Source of the DNA: Plutella xylostella
Lineage: Eukaryota; Arthropoda; Insecta; Lepidoptera; Plutellidae
NCBI RefSeq assembly: GCF_932276165.1
Contig: NC_064008.1
Location: 5,647,001 to 5,711,000 of the forward strand
Direction: 5' to 3'
DNA: 64,000 bases
Below the pieces are notes generated by a model. It saw only the letters and a program-made list of their open reading frames with translations, was not told the DNA's origin and made no database searches. Of this stretch, positions 33,101-43,413 are shown piece by piece. Numbering within the stretch: the first letter of the stretch is position 1; every line of letters starts with the position of its first letter. Both the position numbers and the translations under genes were made by a program.

Positions 33101-36100
33101 ACGGCTGTAATGGTAGTTATATGTGGATAATGTGGAATTTTGTCATATGTACTAAGTACATCAGTGATATTTTTGGACCAAACAGTCACTTGAGTCTACC
33201 AAGAATTCGCAATTTGAAGCTTAATATTTCGCAAACCAGTCACTGAATAAAAAAATGGTTTGAGAAGACCTTTGATATTTTTGAAAGACCTGTACAATAC
33301 CCCCCCATCCCCATTTTACATGTATGGAAGGTAACATTTTTTTTTCATTAATTTATTTTACCAGTTTGTCGATGCCGTACATTTGTACAAGGTGGATCAA
33401 AAGAAGTCATCCTATCTTGATTGGCTCAAATTTTTTTCTAAATGAAAAACTTCGATTATTTTTTTTTTTTATTAACTATGTTTATTTAAACATTTAAAAT
33501 TTTATTGGTAAAGTCTAGAAAATGATATTGACCAAATGGGCGCCGTCACAATTGATTGCCCTACGGGCTCCTTTTATGGCATTTCTCATCAATTCAGCGA
33601 GACCTTCGGGCGAGAGATTCTCGCACTCGTGTCGAATGTTGTCCTCAAGGGCTTCCAGAGACACGGGCTTATTCACATTAACACGGGTCTTGAAAAAACA
33701 CCCGCAAAAACTGTCTGAAACGGTTAAATCGGGCGATATTGCGGGGAAAAATGACATATAAAACGAAAAAAAAGGCGACCCGAAAACTGAATATACAAAA
33801 ATATTTGGCGTTCTTGGGAAGTGTGGCTTCCATGGCTTGTCAACTTGTATTCTGCATTTGTCTAGTCCACCAATATCAAAACAAATTTGAAATTGGCGGC
33901 CATTTGTACAAATGAGAGCAATTTCCAATAGGGTGATACTTTTGGCCCACCTTGTATATCTTAGCGAAATTTCAGCTTTGATATTTTACCCGTTTCTGAG
34001 AAAAAGACAGCCGGACAACAAAGTGATACCTATAAGGGTTTCTTTTTTCCTTTTGAAGTACGGAACCTTAAATAAGATTTGATGAAACATTTGAAGTTGG
34101 TGACAGATAGACATAGAAATATCCACATCATTAAGTTCACAATCATACTAATAACGGGATTAAACTAACAAATTGAGTTTCAGAAGTCAGTAGGGGCGGC
34201 AAAAATTGAATGGCCTACGGGCGGCAAATTTGTAAATCCGCCACTGATGTGATCGTTGTAACGGAAAGTTGGCTTAAAAGTAACGTATATGATTGCGAAT
34301 TATTCGATAATAGATATCAAGTTTATAGGCGCGATCGTGAATCCACAACGTTTGATCCTCAGAAAGCAGGAGGGGGCGTTATAATAGCCGTTCATAAACG
34401 TATTAATTCACATAGAGTTCTTGAATTTGAAAGCGGCTGCGAAGATATGTGGATAGTTTTAGATATAAAAGACAAAAATAAAAACAATTGTAAATTATAT
34501 ATTTGTGGAGTATATTTGGCACCACCCATGAAAAAACATATCTTGGATCATTACATACAAAATACAAATAGAGTTTTAGAAAATCTTGAAAATGTTATAC
34601 TGGTAGGTGATTTTAATTTGAGCTGTATTTCATGGACCCTTAATACTGAAAATGATACTTGTTCGCCTGGAACTAATAATAGTTCTTTTGGAAATGAATT
34701 GGTGGATTTTTCTGTTTCAAATAATCTCTATCAATATAATCATGTATTGAATGTAAACAATAATATATTGGACTTAGTGTTCAGCAACCTGCCGATCATC
34801 AACCTGTGCGCGGGTTCTGATTCTTTTGTCCCGATTGACCCACTTCATCCTTCACTTTTATTTTCTGTTTCATTTGTCAAAGACAGTACTTTAATTCCCA
34901 AACCTCAGCTTAAACTCAACTTCTATAAGGCCGATTATAATGTGATTAACAGCAAAATCGAATCTGTACCATGGGCCAATAAATTTTCTTTATGCAAAAA
35001 CATTGATGATATGGTTGAAGTTTTTTATAATGAAATCAATGACATAGTAAAGAATCATGTTCCCCAAAGTAAGATTGCTAGTTCTAGTAAATATCCACCG
35101 TGGTTTACCAATACTCTAATTAAAATACTACGAGAGAAGCATAAATTGCATATAAAGGTTAAAAGATACGGAAATCCGATGGACAAGTTATCGTTTGAGT
35201 TGCTTAGGGCTCGATGTGATAAACTACGCAAAGAAAACTTTAATAATTATATATCTAAAATTGAAGAATCAGTAATATCTAACTCTAAGTTGTTTTGGTC
35301 ATACATAAAACAAAAAAGGCAAAATAAAAGTACATACCCCGCAGAAATGAAAATGGGTACCAAAGTAGCTAAAACTGGCGATGATATATGTAATTTATTT
35401 GCTGATAATTTTTCTAAGGCCTACAGTCGCTTCAATCCCCAATGTAGAGATGATTCAATTAACCAGCATTCAAGCAATAACTGTATAACCACTGCATCAT
35501 TTAGTCATTCGGAAGTCTTTATGGCTTTAAAAAGATTGGACCACGCCAAGGGTGCTGGAGCGGATGGCTTACCGGCAATTTTTGTTAAGAATTGTGCTCG
35601 GGCGCTTAATTTAATATACAACGCGTCTTTACAGTCGGAAGCTAGAGTAATCCCGCTCTTTAAAGCCGGTGATAAAAGTTCAGTTACAGATTACCGTCCT
35701 ATATCAATATTATCAGTAGTTGCCAAAATTTTTGAAAAACTTATACACAAAATTTTGTTTTATCATGTTAGGCCTCTTCTATCTAATAATGGCTTCATGA
35801 AGGCGAGATCTACCTGTACTAATATGGTGGACTTTGTGGATGAAGTTTCGCAGGCTGTTGACTCTCGAATAAGTACAAGTGCTATTTACACGGATTTTAG
35901 CAAAGCTTTCGATCGGGTGAACTATTCTATACTGTTAGCGAAACTTGAAAGCCTGGGGGTGGGGGGTGGTTTGCTGTCTTGGCTAGGATCTTATCTCCAT
36001 GGTCGAAATTCTAAAGTGGTAATAAATGGCTATTCATCGTATTCATTTGAAGCCGTATCTGGGGTTCCGCAAGGATCACACCTAGGCCCATTACTTTTCA

Positions 36101-39100
36101 ATGTTTTTATAAACGATCTTCCCCTTTGTTTTCGACACACAAATTTCTACCTTTTTGCCGATGACCTGAAAATAGTGAAGCCCATATTGTCGTTAGAAAG
36201 CAATGATGAACTTCAAAGTGATTTAAGTCGTCTGGTTGAGTGGTGTGATGTAAATGGCATGCCCTTAAACACATCTAAATGTTATCACATGATGTTTTCG
36301 CGATGTAGGCAAAATTGCCTACCTCATACATACTACATAAATGACTCCCCTTTGAAAAATGTGGTTGAAATCAGGGATCTAGGTATAGGACTGGACAGTA
36401 AGCTACAATTTAACAAACATGTAGAGTGTATTGTGAATCGCGGCTTTAAAATGTTGGGTTTCATAATCAGAAATACAAAGGACTTTAAAAGTGTTTCAGC
36501 TAGGCTAGTTCTCTTTAATTCATTAGTACGTAGTTGTTTGGAATACTGCAGTCAAGTGTGGAACCCCCACTACGCTGTTTACGAGAAACGAATTGAGAGT
36601 GTACAAAAAAGGTTTCTGTGGCACTTAAGTTACCGTTATGGCCTTGCAAAAAAACTACAAAGCTACAAAGAGAGACTAGAATATTTTCACATGCAGTCTT
36701 TATCTTCACGCAGAAAGGTGGCAGATATTATTTTCTTGCACAAGTTGGTAAACGGAATGATAGATGCACCGACACTACTAGCCAAATTACAAATAGCAAT
36801 CCCTGTACGTTTGCCTAGAAAAAATAAATACATGCTTTTCCACATTAGAAAAAGCAACACAAATTTAGGGCAATTTTCTCCACTAAACAGGATGTGTAGA
36901 TCTTTTAATACAGTCACCAAAGAAACGGATATCTGCATATCTCAGAGGCTTCCAGTTTTCAAAAAGGAACTGATGCGGTTGTTATAGTCACATGTTGGAA
37001 GCTACATATTATTTTAAATGTTCAAATATTTATTTTATTTTATCAATTAATTATTTTTAATCAATCTATCAATTTCAATGTAAATTCAAATTATTTATTG
37101 CCAATTAATGTTATTTTAATAGTGTTTCAATGCAATTATACTTTTTTATAATTTAAATGTAAATTATTAAGGCTTTAACTTTAAAAATCTAATTTAATTA
37201 TTACCTATAATGCATGCTGTATTCGCCTGTTATTGAAGATGCATTTATCATTTAACTACTGTATTTTTATTAAGCATGAATTTAATGTAATCTTTGTTGG
37301 CGAATCATATATAAATAAATAAATAAATGAAAGGGTGAACCATATAATGTCAACATACGCACATGAACGATAAAATAATCTAACAAATCGGCTTGCACGG
37401 CATCAGTCACGAAGGGTTCATACACGATTCGGACGCACGGTCGGACTTTTAGGCACATTTTTAGTACAGACTGGTTACTGACGCTACAGATAAGACTATT
37501 ATAGAGGTAGGTATGGGAAATTTTGTTTTGAGTGTGTCTTTTATGTATTTATTTATGTAATAATTATTTCGTAATCTGTGATATAACTAACAAATTCACA
37601 AACATTTCAATTCATCCCAGGGCAGCCCCAGTCGCCCCAACAGCGGTCACCTCAATAAGCTTCGCTCAACTGGAAGAGAACATAAACAAATGGACCATAG
37701 AGTTGGAGGAACAAGAGAAGACGTTCATCAACCAGGCCACGCAGATCAACGCCTGGGACCGCCTGCTCATCGCCAATGGAGAGAAGGTACTTATTAAATA
37801 AGGATGTAATGGTAAAATTGTGAAATAAGGAGGATTTCCGGATAGAATGTTACAGTTTCTTTGGAAATAATGGTAGGTAAATAAGAAAAATACTGCAAAA
37901 AATGTACAATGCTATCAATTCTATACGGAAATCGGTCCATTTCTCTTCAAACCATATTATTTAATTTCAATGCAGAGCAAAATGCTCAGATTACTATAGT
38001 AACTATTTTGTTACTCCATTTTTTATAGGTAGTGACTAGGTTGTGGCTAGTCGTTCCACACTTTGGTAGTGTATGGGTTGTGACTAGTCGTGCCAAAGCA
38101 TCTCCACACTGGGCTCGCTAGCTTGTGACTAGTAGTGCCAAAGCATCTCCACACTGGGCTCGCTAGCTTGTGACTAGTCGTGCCAAAGCATCTCCACACT
38201 GGGCTCGCTACGTTGTAACTAGGCGCGTAAACAGCCATTCGCTAGTCAACGAACCACTCAAATATGCTCCATATTGCAACTCTATAAAGTTAAATTTGTA
38301 TTGTAAGTATATGACATGAACATGACTCAAATTGCTCTTCATTGTGCCCCAGCAGTGCGGACGAAACACGACGAAAACGATGAAACTGCTACCAGAGGAC
38401 CTTTGTACACAATATAACGCTATTGTGGCAATATGTTTTGTATTGCATGAATATAAAGTAATTGTACTGTATGTAATTAAGTACTGTACTTAAATTTGGT
38501 TCTCAGTAATATAGATTAGGGTTAGTGGGTCATTCCATTATATTGTCTGTGGGGGTGTAAGACCTGGCTCTCTCAAGTGGAACCTTTGTGCATATCTCGA
38601 AGGTCTAAACTGCCTTCCTAAGCTTTGACCATTTCCCACCACGCTGGTCCACTGCGGATTGGTGGGTTCACATATCTAGATGTGCTTAATCTAGATATTG
38701 GGGTTTCCTCACGATGTTTTCTTTCACATGCAACATGATTATCCCCGAATTTAATTCTACAAAAATAAACAACGTATAGCATACATAATATTATCTTTTA
38801 TTTATAATAAAAACTACTATTAATAATTCAACGTATGGTATAATTAAATGAGACATTTTCTGAAATTCTCTATTAACAGGATGGTTGTGGATTTCAACCT
38901 TTTCCACAATCTTCAGTCTCGAGCCATCATTGTTCAAAGCCAACTTTAGCATCATGGGGCAGTTGTCCTTATAAGTCGTCGTATGCCGCATGCCTCTGCC
39001 TTTCGACTTAAAAGCCCGGCCTCCCATTTTACATGCATACGTCAGACTATAGTATTTCAGATCTTCGTTGCATTATGCTAATTTCTTTGGGCACACGGCT

Positions 39101-42100
39101 TTGGACTTTTCAATAGTTTTCGCAGTCTTCTTCCACAACTGGACACAATTTATTCTTTCGTAATTTGTAATAAACGTGTCCAGTTCTTCAAGCGACTCAA
39201 ATTCCATTCTTTGAAATAAATTCAATTTTTTTCAACAAAAAACAACACCTTTGTTTACAATGACCGCCATTATAACCTTAAAAGTAGAAAGAGCAACTTG
39301 TGTCATGTTCATGTCATATACTTACAATACAAATTTAACTTTATTGTGTTGCAATATGGAGCATATTTGAGTGGTTCGTTGACTAGCGAATGGCTGTTAC
39401 TAGCTGTTGCTAGCGAGCCCAGTGTGGAGATGCTTTGGCACGACTAGTTACAACCTAGCGAGCCCAGTGTGGAGATGCTTTGGCACGACTAGCCACAACC
39501 TAGACACTTCGTTTTTATATTGTAAGTACCTACCTAGTTTGTATTTTCCGTATTTTCCCCTCACTCCTTTTGTTATAATAATAACAATAATCGAATTAAA
39601 CCGTTGGTGGCGTAACAGATATTCACTTTGTTTTTCGATATTCACTTTGTTTTTCGTCATTGCCATGGTCTTTCGGTGAAGGAAATTATCGGTTTCTCGT
39701 GAGAAAATGCTTCCTTGACCGTGAGGCGATATAGTTAGTCGTGAGCGTTTTTATATTTACATAACGTCTAAACTACCACATATCTCTCCCACAGATAGTA
39801 GAACTAAACGAAGCGGTCCAATCCGTGAAGAACCAGCAACAGACACTGGAGCACGAGTGCGAGTTCGTGCTGGCTCAGCAGAAGGAGCTTCAGGACATGT
39901 TGGCCCCGCTCGAGAGCTGTCTCCAAGCGACCGCGCCCACAGACCCCCATCGCGAGCACATGTGAGTGTGGAACCTGCTGTATTGTATTTACAACAACAC
40001 AAGCTATTATGTGTGCACTGTGCAGTAGGTCTATGTAGCAAAGACCTTCCTCATACGCTTCATACTCCTACCTACCTGTCAAGGATCTTCCAACCGGCTG
40101 GCGTCCCATGCTAGGCTTGCCTGTTCGTGGACTCCACTTGAAAACTCTTTTACCCGAATGATAATCAGTGGCCAGCCGATTGCCACTTCAGCTTGCAGAT
40201 TTAAGGAGCTATGTCTGTTATCTAAGTTCTCTTTATGAATTACTTTATTTTGAAATCCCAGGGTTAGTTAGCTCTTTTCATTGACACTGAGCTTCTTTAA
40301 ATCGGTGAACCAGACGGCAATGTTCATAAGTTCTTCGTCAGATGAAACCAGCCCACTGCCACTTCAGATTAGGTACATAATTGTAAGAACAATTACTATG
40401 TACCTACTTAGTCATGTCCAATAAATCTAATAATTTATTTCACAGGTATTCGTTGGCCGAGAACTTAGACTCCCAGTTGAGGCAGATGTCTGAAGATTTG
40501 AAGGAAGTGATCGAACACTTGAACGAGACAAACAGAGGGCAAGACAGTAGCGATCCGGTGAGTTATACAACAGCTCACTGCTCGATCATTCATAAAATAC
40601 TATAAGAGTATACATACAAAGCTTACTATAGATTGGCAAGTTGCTTGGCGACCCTCCTTGCGGGGTGAAAGACGCGGAGGGGACGAGGTACCCAAGACGA
40701 CAGCGGGTAGCGGGAGGGTAGCGGGGAAGGGCAACGCGTGCACTGCATGTCATTGTTACGGCAGTCTCGGCCGCGCAGCCGAGGCGGCCACATGTCTTAT
40801 ATAATCTGTCATAATTTGAGTGCGACCCACATGAGATCATTGATCCTGAGACCATTAGTCTTAGGATGAGTGTTGAGGCCTTTTTAATATTATCATTATA
40901 TTATTATTAGGTATCTATAATTCGTCAACAAAATAACTTTAAAAACAACAAATCGTATAATGTCTCAATATAGGGGCTTCTTGTAGAACAGCGTTTGATC
41001 AGTCATGCTACGCGGCTAAAGGTTGGTACTGCGCAGTCAGATACGAAAAAGTAAACAACAAAGACGAAGAGTCCATATGACAGTGCGTCAGTTGTCAGTT
41101 CTTGTAACTAGGAAAGCAATCAAAATTTATGTGATTTAATGAAAGTAATTAATGAGCAAAACACAGAGAAAAATTACAAAATTGATGAAATTTTGAAAGA
41201 AAATGGTCATATCGTGCTTCGTCTACCCCCATACCACCCGGAATTAAATCCTATTCAACTTGTGTGGCGGTACGTGAAAGGCGAGCTCGCAAGAACGTCG
41301 ATTGACTCTAACTTAGATAAAGAGATAAAAGACTTAGAGTTGCTTTTCTCTAATTATTCGCCTAAAAAGTGGAGAAATTGTGACGAACATGTCATAAAAA
41401 ATTAAGACGAATATTATAAATCTGATTGAGTATTTGACGATGTATTGGACAGGTATGTTATTGTTTATTTATAATTTATTGTAAATTAAACATAAATTTA
41501 TTATAAATCAATTTATTAGGCTCAAAATACAATGATTACACGATGAATTAAAATAAAATAGAAAAACAATGTCACTTAAAGAATTACAAAATAAAATTAA
41601 TTAACAAATAAACATGCAACATAACAAACATAAATTGGTTTTTGTCTTAGATTTATAATTGAAGTTAATGAAAACGATGATGAAGATGAGGATGACGACG
41701 ACGATGAACAAGTTCAAACAGAGAGTGAACATGAAAGTGACATGGAAATTGATTTATAAAATAAAACACTTTTAAATAAATAAATTCAAATTGGTAGATA
41801 TTCTGAAGGTAAACATCCAAATTTTAATGCTGTCAAACTATAAATTTTAAGCTAAATATGAAATTTACGGGAACAGTCATAGAATAAAATTTTACTTACG
41901 TCAGAAATAGTTACAAGCTATCGCGAGATTAATCCGGGCACACTTTTCTACGTGTGTAGCATGTCGTGCTACCTCGCCCCGCCACTTCTTTCACCCCGCA
42001 AGGAGGGTCGCCAAGTAACTTGCCGCATTATACTAAATAGGTAGAACAATACGTGACAAATTCTAGGCCAGCTCTAGTATTTGTCACCAACACGCTAAGA

Positions 42101-42511
42101 AGATACCTTCTTCCTGCATCACTGCAAACACTTTTCCACGTTAAAAACATTATTTAATTTTATCATCAACCAAGAACCGTTTACTGTTATATTATATTAT
42201 ACACAGACCACTCCCAAGTCACTCAACACTGTCCTAGGCTTTCCTCATCCGACCACTACCAAAATTACACTTACCTACAGTATTTTATCCACAGTGTTTT
42301 CTTATCATATTCATTTGTGCAGCATGGTCAAATTTTCTTTCCTTCATTCCAGATCGTGCAAATAGGCCGTATCCTCAACGCTCACATGTCATCCATGCAA
42401 TGGGTGGACAACTCTATAGCGCAAATATCCACGAAACTGGACCAACTCAAGACAACCCACGATACGTTAAGACGTGATAACGAGAGGTCTTTCCAACTTA
42501 CGTACAATTGA
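24178..42511 (+). CDS. Nup62: Nucleoporin Nup62 (nuclear pore central-channel FG nucleoporin)
   Basis: Seventeen exons join in phase with GT-AG introns: 24178-24253, 24438-24497, 25932-26057, 26421-26536, 26681-26753, 26900-27045, 27602-27722, 28932-29030, 29432-29503, 29737-30159, 30533-30622, 31376-31456, 31877-31967, 37621-37786, 39795-39961, 40446-40557, 42353-42511 (2178 nt, 725 aa). Residues 1-524 are low-complexity Thr/Ser/Ala/Gly with spaced FG dipeptides (FSFG, FAFGG, LFGG, GFGQP). From about 537 on is the Nsp1-type coiled-coil domain (ISFAQLEENINKWTIELEEQ and QINAWDRLLI). Nup62 pairs through it with Nup54 and Nup58 and its FG part binds karyopherins. It is longer than vertebrate p62 (about 520 aa), mainly through exon 10. 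Exon 8 has a NAGNAG acceptor (start 28929 or 28932). Introns 13, 14 and 16 hold large transposons. Confidence 0.95.
24500..25930. other. Nup62 intron 2, no recognised feature
   Basis: AT-rich intron of 1.4 kb. No extra exon, repeat terminus or RNA gene could be supported. Confidence 0.5.
27421..27560 (+). mobile_element. LINE 3'-tail fragment with stem-loop
   Basis: CCGAGGTAGTAAGAAATTACT-CTT-AGTAAT (stem 27450-27464, perfect) then AAGGCCGCAAATTG. In Nup62 intron 6; the stem sequence differs from the other copies but keeps pairing. Confidence 0.5.
27704..27884 (+). repeat. Copy of the end of Nup62 exon 7 with its splice donor
   Basis: The last 19 nt of exon 7 plus GTA (27704-27725, TTCGGGACCGCTAAACC plus AGGTA) are repeated without mismatch at 27863-27884 inside intron 7. 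The second copy is followed by a MITE inserted at TA. Confidence 0.75.
27891..28042. mobile_element. Foldback MITE, CAGGGTGTTGCAAAA family
   Basis: Left arm AAAAAGGGTAAGTGAAACCT and ACGTGTTCAGCATGT; right arm ACATGCTGCACACGTAGGTT and TTTACCCTTTTT. The two arms pair. It shares CTAAGCCCGAAA with the copy at 5163. The terminal right CAACACCCTG is missing. Confidence 0.6.
28149..28169. repeat. (CA)n microsatellite
   Basis: Simple ACAC run in Nup62 intron 7. Confidence 0.7.
28616..28885 (+). mobile_element. tRNA-derived SINE, second family
   Basis: Head with box A-like TGGCGTAGTGG (28633-28643) and box B GGTTCGATTCC (28677-28687), a body with GTCTTGGGTGTTGATAT and GGTCGGACGGCCGTGTG, and an ATTTATTTAT tail. 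No tRNA acceptor stem. Short CTAAAC-like repeats flank it. In Nup62 intron 7, about 45 bp from exon 8. Confidence 0.7.
29523..29592 (-). mobile_element. Helitron (Lep1-type) fragment
   Basis: TGCCTTAAAAGGTTATCCCG and TGGGAATCCTGGGATTAAAA match the reversed 3' part of the Helitrons at 15-20 kb; both ends are lost. Confidence 0.45.
29832..30083 (+). repeat. 30-bp tandem coding repeat in Nup62 exon 10 (TPASTGLTLG)
   Basis: About eight units of a ten-residue motif, from diverged (NPTSTGLGL) to three exact TPASTGLTLG copies at 29964-29993, 29994-30023 and 30024-30053. Synonymous sites differ among the exact copies, so they are not brand new. The block contains no FG. Confidence 0.85.
33388..33954 (-). 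mobile_element. Mariner-like element nested in the hAT-like element
   Basis: TA-CAAGGTGGATCAAAAG at the left and TTTTGGCCCACCTTG-TA at the right are inverted repeats with TA duplications (33386-33387, 33955-33956). It has a 567-bp body. Confidence 0.78.
33515..33928 (-). pseudogene. C-terminal part of a mariner-type transposase
   Basis: This 137-codon frame contains FPAISPDLTVSDSFCGCFFK, the ISPDLTxxDFFLWG-like block of the DDE/D catalytic core, then VNVNKPVSLEALEDNIRHEC and a C-terminal DGAHLVNIIF. These match the last third of mariner-like transposases of insects. The DNA-binding region and first catalytic Asp are missing and the usual Phe-Leu-Trp-Gly is changed, so it cannot be an active enzyme. 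Confidence 0.7.
38078..38212. repeat. Three 45-bp tandem units in the left arm
   Basis: Each unit runs TTGTGACTAGTCGTGCCAAA, GCATCTCCACACTGGGCTCG, CTAGC; starts at 38078, 38123 and 38168. The right arm has two inverted units at 39412 and 39457. Confidence 0.85.
38548..38745 (-). mobile_element. SINE body copy inside the foldback element
   Basis: Reverse match to 16335-16545: GGCTCTCTCAAGTGGAACC, CCACTGCGGATTGGTGGGT, CCTCACGATGTTTTCTTTCA in order. The tRNA-like head is absent. Confidence 0.6.
38791..39060 (-). pseudogene. MULE-type zinc-finger (FLYWCH/WRKY-like) N-terminal fragment
   Basis: A minus-strand frame reads GRAFKSKGRGMRHTTTYKDN then CPMMLKLALNNDGSRLKIVE and ends HNHPVNREFQK. The Cys..(Lys/Leu-rich)..HNH pattern is the DNA-binding module at the N-terminus of Mutator-like transposases. 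No DDE core follows. It supports classing the 38028-39511 element with MULEs. Confidence 0.5.
40635..42024. mobile_element. DDE transposon with 38-bp TIRs in Nup62 intron 16
   Basis: GGCAAGTTGCTTGGCGACCC and TCCTTGCGGGGTGAAAGA at the left are mirrored at the right end with one mismatch in the first 38 bp. It contains a decayed transposase. The flanks ATT/GCAT give no obvious target duplication, so the superfamily is assigned only from the protein (Tc1/mariner-like DDE_3). Confidence 0.75.
41139..41758 (+). pseudogene. C-terminal DDE_3-type transposase, broken, with an intron
   Basis: The frame from 41139 carries VLRLPPYHPELNPIQLVWRY, the last catalytic block (P.LNPI..VW) of insect DDE superfamily endonucleases, then WRNCDEHVIKN. 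Two in-frame stops follow (TAA at 41403-41405 and TGA 24 nt on), yet the frame continues to VFDDVLDR at a GTATGT donor (41451), and an acceptor (TCTTAG at 41644-41649) rejoins FIIEVNEN and an acidic Asp/Glu tail ending at 41758. N-terminal DNA-binding and first catalytic Asp are absent. Dead copy with its intron still visible. Confidence 0.65.
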
Positions 42512-42699
42512 TGTGTGAAATGTGACGTGGTGGATTTAGGTTTAACTTTAGGTGTGTCATGTGGGTGGTTGATTGAACTGTAAGTCTAGCTTTTGGGTTT
42601 ACAAAGACTATTATTATTAGATGATTGTTTGAAAATGTATTGATTTGCTATGCTACCGGTTCAAAATGTAAGTTATATACTTACATGACATGTGATGCA

Positions 42700-42705
42700 A
42701 ATAAA
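42700..42705 (+). terminator. Nup62 polyadenylation signal
   Basis: AATAAA 189 bp after the Nup62 stop, followed by an AT-rich and then TG-containing stretch. Confidence 0.55.
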
Positions 42706-42932
42706 TATTTAAAACTATCTTGCATTTATACTATCATCTAATAATACACAAGGATCATTAAAAAGCTAGACATACATGATGTAATACAAATTAACTGAGC
42801 AGTAATTATGATGATTGAAACGAAAACAGTGCATGTAAAATTGTTACTCAAGAACTTCATTTAATAGGTGATTTTGTGACAATTTGATGATTCAGTTTGA
42901 GAATAAAGCCAATTATTTTCCAATTCAACTTA

Positions 42933-42938
42933 TTTATT
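42933..42938 (-). terminator. Hus1 polyadenylation signal (candidate)
   Basis: TTTATT on the plus strand is AATAAA on the minus strand, about 476 bp after the Hus1 stop. With the Nup62 signal at 42700, the two convergent transcripts would end roughly 200 bp apart. Confidence 0.45.
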
Positions 42939-43413
42939 GTGTCCCTAATAATAATTACAAAAGGAATTATATTCCGTACAAAATTATTTGGCATGTTATC
43001 CTAGCAGGTAGTTATAACAGTAATTAACAATAAAAAGGCACATGTACAGGCACATTTACTCTAACAATAAATAAATCTAATTAATGGAATGGAAATACAA
43101 AAACACTAACAGACACAGACTAACAATGAAAATTATTGAAACTTAATTAAAATACACTTTAGTATTATCAATACACGCAATTCCAAAGTCAGAGCAATTT
43201 TAAATATAGCATTCAAACGATCAATTCTTCAAAACTTCTATTATTAGCAGCATCATAAATCATATTTTTAACATCCAAATTGACTGTTTTGTCATAGCTA
43301 AATGGCTGCAATATAGATTCGAGTACCTCAATAATTACTTCCTTGCATATTAATTATTAAAGATTCATTTTGACAAGGTACAAAAGTGTATACTATATTA
43401 ACATTAACATCGA

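Larger units (their letters stand above)
32582..34246. mobile_element. hAT-like DNA transposon, non-autonomous, inserted in the LINE
   Basis: Termini CAGTGGCGGATTTAC and GTAAATCCGCCACTG are perfect inverted repeats, and ATGTGATC is duplicated at 32574-32581 and 34247-34254: an 8-bp target duplication, diagnostic of hAT-type elements. Subterminal GGCGGCA motifs repeat at both ends. No hAT transposase is readable. The host LINE frame is continuous if the element and one duplication are ignored. A mariner-like element is nested inside. Confidence 0.88.
31990..37325 (+). mobile_element. LINE in Nup62 intron 13 (ORF1 3' part + ORF2), split by a hAT-like element
   Basis: The 3' part of ORF1 (up to 32417) has the FP25K-like C-terminal domain found in many insect LINE ORF1 proteins (NVVVKLSSPLQRDTLLAA, RELNFKFVWVRKNKVFMRK). 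ORF2 starts near 32440 with an endonuclease; after the hAT-like insert at 32582-34246 it continues to 36987: VTESWL (catalytic Glu), VGDFNLS, then RT motifs DYRPISILSV, YTDFSKAFDRVNY, GVPQGSHLGPLLFNVFINDL and FADDLKI near 36152. The downstream frame stays open for over 2.7 kb. A TAAATAAATAAATAA tail ends it at about 37325. The 5' end is truncated near 31990. It lies in the sense direction within the intron. Confidence 0.85.
38028..39511. mobile_element. Foldback/MULE-like element in Nup62 intron 14
   Basis: Long terminal inverted repeats of about 300 bp: left 38028-38335, right about 39298-39511. Both include a 45-bp unit, three copies on the left (38078-38212) and two on the right (39412-39501). 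Inside each arm the sequence ATTCGCTAGTCAACGAACCA, TATGCTCCATATTGCAA and TATACTTACAATAC is mirrored. TTTTTATA flanks both ends (38020-38027, 39512-39519), an 8-bp target duplication. A minus-strand zinc-finger frame and a SINE lie inside. Confidence 0.75.

Noticed and set aside
38078..38212. CRISPR-like array of 45-bp repeats
   Set aside because: Direct tandem units without spacers, mirrored in the opposite arm of a transposon, in a eukaryotic genome.
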